Below, piece by piece: positions 59,959 to 64,000 of a stretch of DNA of 64,000 nt. The notes under the pieces were generated by a model, which saw nothing but the letters and a program-made list of their open reading frames with translations, was not told where the DNA came from and did no database searches. The translations under genes were made by a program, and so were the position numbers. This stretch comes from Mytilus edulis (taxonomy: Eukaryota > Mollusca > Bivalvia > Mytilida > Mytilidae). The stretch covers positions 93,919,917 to 93,983,916 of the forward strand of contig NC_092346.1 of NCBI RefSeq assembly GCF_963676685.1, given 5' to 3'. Numbering within the stretch: the first letter of the stretch is position 1; each line of letters begins with the position of its first letter.

Positions 59959-60716
59959 ACAACGCATTTCACTAACAGGTCGAACAATGTAAGTTCTTTT
60001 TTAAAATACCTGATGCCTGCTATTTGCGATTTCCAAATAAATTGATCACCAGATGTAACAAAATGGATCTTAAATTAATATAAATTTAATATATGTTTTA
60101 ATATTAATGTTATATATATAAGCAAATTAATAATAGATCTCACAGGTTAGGTCCCTCGTGGATTAAACAGGACAAAAAGAACAGAATATAAACTGCTGCT
60201 ATAGAATAGAGGGTAATAGGTTTGATATAGGAACAGAAATGCTGGCTTTCAACAGACCACATACGGACCCCTCAAAGAGTTCTTAAAATGCATAGAACAT
60301 TTTCACGTCTCAGTTTAAGGCCTCATCTGTACATTCGAATGTCCCTATATTTATGGTGGTTACATAAACTACACAAAAACCAGTACTCTTTCGGCTCATA
60401 TCGGCCTCTGGTAACTGTTTTTTTTCAAATAATCTTTCTCTGCTTTTGTTCCTCAATTCCTATCAAAGATCTTATCATCAACTTTGTGGTAACACATATG
60501 AAAATAGTGAAATTAACCTTTTTTTCAAGTGAAGAACAATCTTGTAATGCTTTATATAAATCACGTGCTTTTATGGATCTTTTAATTCGGTTAAGTTTTT
60601 TACTTTTCAACTATTTGCAATGCACTTCCACATAATCGTTTAAACCACAAACCCATTGGTGGCCTTCGGCTGTTGTCTGCTCTATGGTAGGGTTGTTGTC
60701 GCTTGGACACATTCAT
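59959..60716. other. No gene recognised
   Basis: AT-rich. The ORFs at 60288-60635 and 60425-60610 overlap on opposite strands and show no family features. Confidence 0.35.
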
Positions 60717-60992
60717 GGGCGTCAAGTTGGTTACCTATTCCCTATTCCCTATTCGTTACCTATTCCCTATTCCCTATTCGTTGCCTATTCGTTACCTATT
60801 CCCTATTCCCTATTCGTTACCTATTCGTTACCTATTCCCTATTCCCTATTCCCTATGCGTTACCTATTCGTTACCTATTCCCTATTCCCTATTCGTTGCC
60901 TATTCGTTACCTATTCCCTATTCCCTATTCGTTACCTATTCGTTACCTATTCCCTATTCCCTATTCGTTACCTATTCGTTACTTATTTGATT
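60717..60992. repeat. Word-like minisatellite 'ccctatt' / 'cgttacctatt'
   Basis: Alternating blocks of 'ccctattccctatt' and 'cgttacctattcgttacc' fill about 270 bp. The word 'cgttacctattcgttac' is the reverse complement of words in the array at 62497-64000, so the two probably belong to one element family. Three overlapping Tyr/Pro-rich ORFs here are repeat readings. Confidence 0.85.
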
Positions 60993-61019
60993 TTTAATAT
61001 CCTTCCCCCTTTTTAATTA

Positions 61020-61610
61020 TGGCATGGAATAGTTTAATATGGCTGCCGTTACCATGGAAACGGCACAATTGTGAAAAAAATGAGCTTTTGGTTTTTGGTG
61101 AACTGTTTGGATATGCTTCAACTCAGAATCATCATATTTTAAAACAATGTAGGTGCCCACTATATACAGGTGTTGGATGATTTTGGCGATCATTGGAACT
61201 ACTATGTTGCCATGGAAACTACACCAAAATTTTCAAAATTCTCAAAATGCTCAAAACTTCATGAAACTTCACAGTAATGATGAGCAACATTGGAGTTGGA
61301 ATTTCCAAAATAGGTCTTGTTACCATGGAAACAATGCAAAAAGGTCAAAAATTTCAAAAATAAGAATTTTCCGCAAACTGGATGAAACTTTACAGGAATG
61401 GTAACTGGCATAGGCAGAGTTGGATTTTGAAGTTAGAATTTTCAAAATGGCCGCCGTAACCATGGAAACAGCAAAAATATCAAAAATTCAAAATGTTCAA
61501 ACTTAATGAAACTTTGCAAAAATGTTACTAGACATCTGTAGATGCTCTCTTTGACTTTGGAATTGTCAAAATGGCTGTCGCTCACCTGGTAATAGGGGGA
61601 AGGGGTGCCT
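61020..61610. repeat. Diverged tandem repeat, about 130 bp period
   Basis: The phrase 'atggctgccgttaccatgg' + 'aaac' recurs in altered form at about 61187, 61319, 61447 and 61570, each followed by 'tcaaaatt'-like and 'cttcatgaaacttcac'-like words. Four to five units. Non-coding. Confidence 0.7.
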
Positions 61611-61869
61611 TCCGTTATTGCTAGCAATTACAAATCTAGTTGTTAATAGTCCTACATATGGTAATAGTTCTGAATTGGTTGAGGTAAAATGATCTTTTTA
61701 TGACCTATTTATATGTGTTTGTGCTCAACCGATCCTTTTACTTCATGTTCGATACGCATTTGTTCCTTACTTGTTTTTTATACGTTCTACCTTTTAACTG
61801 CTTTATGTCCGTATGTTTGAAGATGGATCTTGGTTCGATGGGATGAAATCACCGTGTTAGCGCTTGCGT

Positions 61870-62195
61870 AAAAACGAAGATGTGGTATGATTACCAATGA
61901 GACAACACTCCACATTAGACCAAAATGACACAGAAATTATCAACTATAGTTCACTGTACGGCCTTCAACAATGAGCATAGCCCAAACCGTGTAGTCACAT
62001 ATAAAAGGCCCAGACATGACAACCTCATACAATTCAAACAACAAAACTGACGGCCGTATTTCATATACAAAAAAATAAACGGAAATATGTAACACAAAAA
62101 CAAACGATAACTACTTAATTTCAGGCTCTTGTCTAGGGACAGGCACATACTTACATAATGTGGTAGAGTTAAACATGTAAGCAGGGTGTACATCG
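61870..62195 (-). repeat. Dispersed repeat A copy
   Basis: 'gaagatgtggtatgattacc' through 'aggctcttgtctagggacag' and 'ttaaacatgtaagcaggg'. Collinear with 3389-3830. The ORF at 61951-62193 is a reading of it. Confidence 0.75.
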
Positions 62196-62199
62196 TTTC

Positions 62200-64000
62200 G
62201 GAGCATGCTATTACCTTGTTTAATTCGTTCCATCACTCGCTTATAATTCGCTTATAATACGTGTATCTTACGTTGCACCTTTTAAAACATGATTTTCAAT
62301 TGTTTTGTTGTCTCTGGTGGAAGATTTGGGCTCTTAGAGGTGATATAACTCTATAAGTGCATTTGTATCCGTTCCAGCGGTCGGATAATACCCTGTTAAA
62401 TATTCGTTACTATTTCGCTTTTAAAAAGTTTGTTGTACGTTGCACCTTTTAGAAAAGGATTTCCAATTGTGTTCATATCTCTGGTGGTAATAATAGGTAA
62501 CGAATAGGTAACAGGGTATTAACCGAGCGCTGGAACGGGTACATGCGCGCTAATAGGGTAATTTCATCTCTAAGGACACATTCTTACCACCAGATACCTG
62601 AACACAATTAAAAAACGATTTATTTCAAGGTGCACCGTATACCCCGCGCATTAAAAGCGAATAAGTAACGAATAGGTAACAGGTTATTTACCGAGCGCTG
62701 GAACGGGTACATGCGCTCTAATGGGGTCATTTCATCTCTAAGAACACATTGTTACTACCAGACATGAACACAATTAAAACACGATTTATTTCAAGTTGCA
62801 GCGTATACCCCGCGCATTAAAAGCGAATAGGTAACGAATAGGTAACAGGTTATTTACCGAGCGCTGGAACGGGTAAATGCGCTTTAATGGGGTCATTTCA
62901 TCTCTAAGAACACATTGTTACCGTCTGAGACCTGGACATAATTGAAAATCCTTTTCTAACATGTGAAACGTATAAAAAAATGTATTATAAGCGAATAAGT
63001 AACGAATAGGTAACGAATAGGTAACAGGGTATTAACCGAGCGCTGGAACGGGTACATGCGCGCTAATAGGGTAATTTCATCTCTAAGGACACATTCTTAC
63101 CACCAGAGACCTGAACAAAATTAAAAAACGATTTATTTCAAGGTGCACCGTATACCCCGCGCATTAAAAGCGAATAAGTAACGAATAGGTAACAGGTTAT
63201 TTACCGAGCGCTTGAACGGGTACATGCGCTCTAATGGGGTCATTTCATCTCTAAGAACACATTGTTACTACCAGACATGAACACAATTAAAACACGATAT
63301 ATTTCAAGGTGCAGCGTAAACCCCGCGCATTAAAAGCGAATAGGTTACGAATAGGTAACAGGTTATTTACCGAGCGCTGGAACGGGTACATGCGCTCTAA
63401 TGGGGTCATTTCATCTCTAAGAACACATTGTTACCACCTGAGACATGGACATAATTGAAAATCCTTTTCTAACAGGTGAAACGTATAAAAAAATGTATTA
63501 TAAGCGAATAGGTAACGAATAGGTAACGAATAGGTAACAGGGTATTAACCGAGCGCTGGAACGGGTACATGCGCGCTAATAGGGTCATTTCATCTCTAAG
63601 AACACATTCTTACCACCAGAGACCTGAACACAATTAAAAAACGATTTATTTCAAGGTGCACCGTATACCCCGCGCATTAAAAGCGAATAAGTAACGAATA
63701 GGTAACAGGTTATTTACCGAGCGCTGGAACGGGTACATGCGCTCTAATGGGGTCATTTCATCTCTAAGAACACATTGTTACCACCAGACATGAACACAAT
63801 TAAAACACGATTTATTTCAAGGTGCAGCGTATACCCCGCGCATTAAAAGCGAATAGGTAACGAATAGGTAACAGGTTATTTACCGAGCGCTGGAACGGGT
63901 ACATGCGCTCTAATGGGGTCATTTCATCTCTAAGAACACATTGTTACCACCTGAGACATGGACATAATTGAAAATCCTTTTCTAACAGGTGAAACGTATA
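62200..64000. repeat. Inverted arm plus higher-order tandem array, running off the window
   Basis: 62200-62490 is an inverted unit ('cgttccagcggtcggataat', 'ctatttcgctttt'). From 62497 the array proceeds in the other orientation with 'aaccgagcgctggaacgggt', 'catttcatctctaagaacac' and 'gaataggtaacgaataggta'. The ccgagcgc anchor lies at 62523, 62691, 62857, 63036, 63204, 63370, 63549, 63717 and 63883. The spacing cycle of 168, 166 and 179 bp makes a 513 bp trimer repeated about three times to the window end. Confidence 0.92.

Noticed and set aside
60656-61016. Three overlapping Tyr/Pro/Leu-rich ORFs
   Set aside because: They are readings of the 'ccctatt/cgttacctatt' minisatellite, with no start context or homology.

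Overview
The window reads as AT-rich nuclear DNA of a bivalve mollusc, most likely a sea mussel (Mytilus or a close relative). There are no prokaryotic-style operons. Protein-coding genes are split by GT-AG introns, and most of the sequence is layered mobile DNA. It includes dispersed repeats that I recognise from bivalve genomes, such as the repeat containing 'gatgtggtatgattgcc'. The species assignment is inference from those repeats.

Host genes. (1) A multi-exon gene on the + strand lies at 27849-30904. Four exons with clean splice sites are visible, the 5' part is missing and I do not recognise the product. (2) A head-to-tail cluster on the - strand holds three complete five-exon spermidine/spermine (or thialysine) N-acetyltransferase-like genes: C (59198 to 53974), B (52173 to 44999) and A (42062 to 35766). 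A decayed C-like last exon (D, 43938 to 43659) sits between B and A. All intron positions and phases match, and the order C-B-D-A suggests duplication of a two-gene block.

Mobile DNA, left to right. 1-3980: a palindrome, a truncated LINE endonuclease and hAT-like elements with CAG(T/G)GGCGGAT-type ends. 4748-11184: one 6.4 kb terminal-inverted-repeat structure with about 28 direct copies of a 163 bp unit followed by about 8 diverged copies in the opposite orientation. 12309-15289: a hAT-like copy split by a 2.5 kb insertion with an 8 bp target duplication; an unoccupied copy of the same site is at about 21.3 kb. 16341-20913: a complete LTR retrotransposon on the - strand with near-identical 424/423 bp LTRs. 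It carries no recognisable gag or pol; instead it has an ORF with two C2H2 zinc fingers, a Thr/Ser repeat and a basic coiled-coil end, broken by a 1.8 kb TA-flanked DNA element. 21-27 kb: tandem repeats, tRNA-like SINE heads and LINE 3' ends. 31126-32691: a DNA element containing further nested elements. 57997-58690 and 59647-59958: a repeat-filled TIR element and a foldback. 60717-64000: word-like minisatellites ending in a higher-order array (168+166+179 bp) that runs off the window.

The best candidate for something undescribed is the zinc-finger-carrying non-autonomous LTR element. Next come the large inverted 163 bp array and a recurring design in which short TIRs enclose 160-180 bp tandem units or short subterminal word repeats. 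All coordinates come from reading by eye; no database search was possible.
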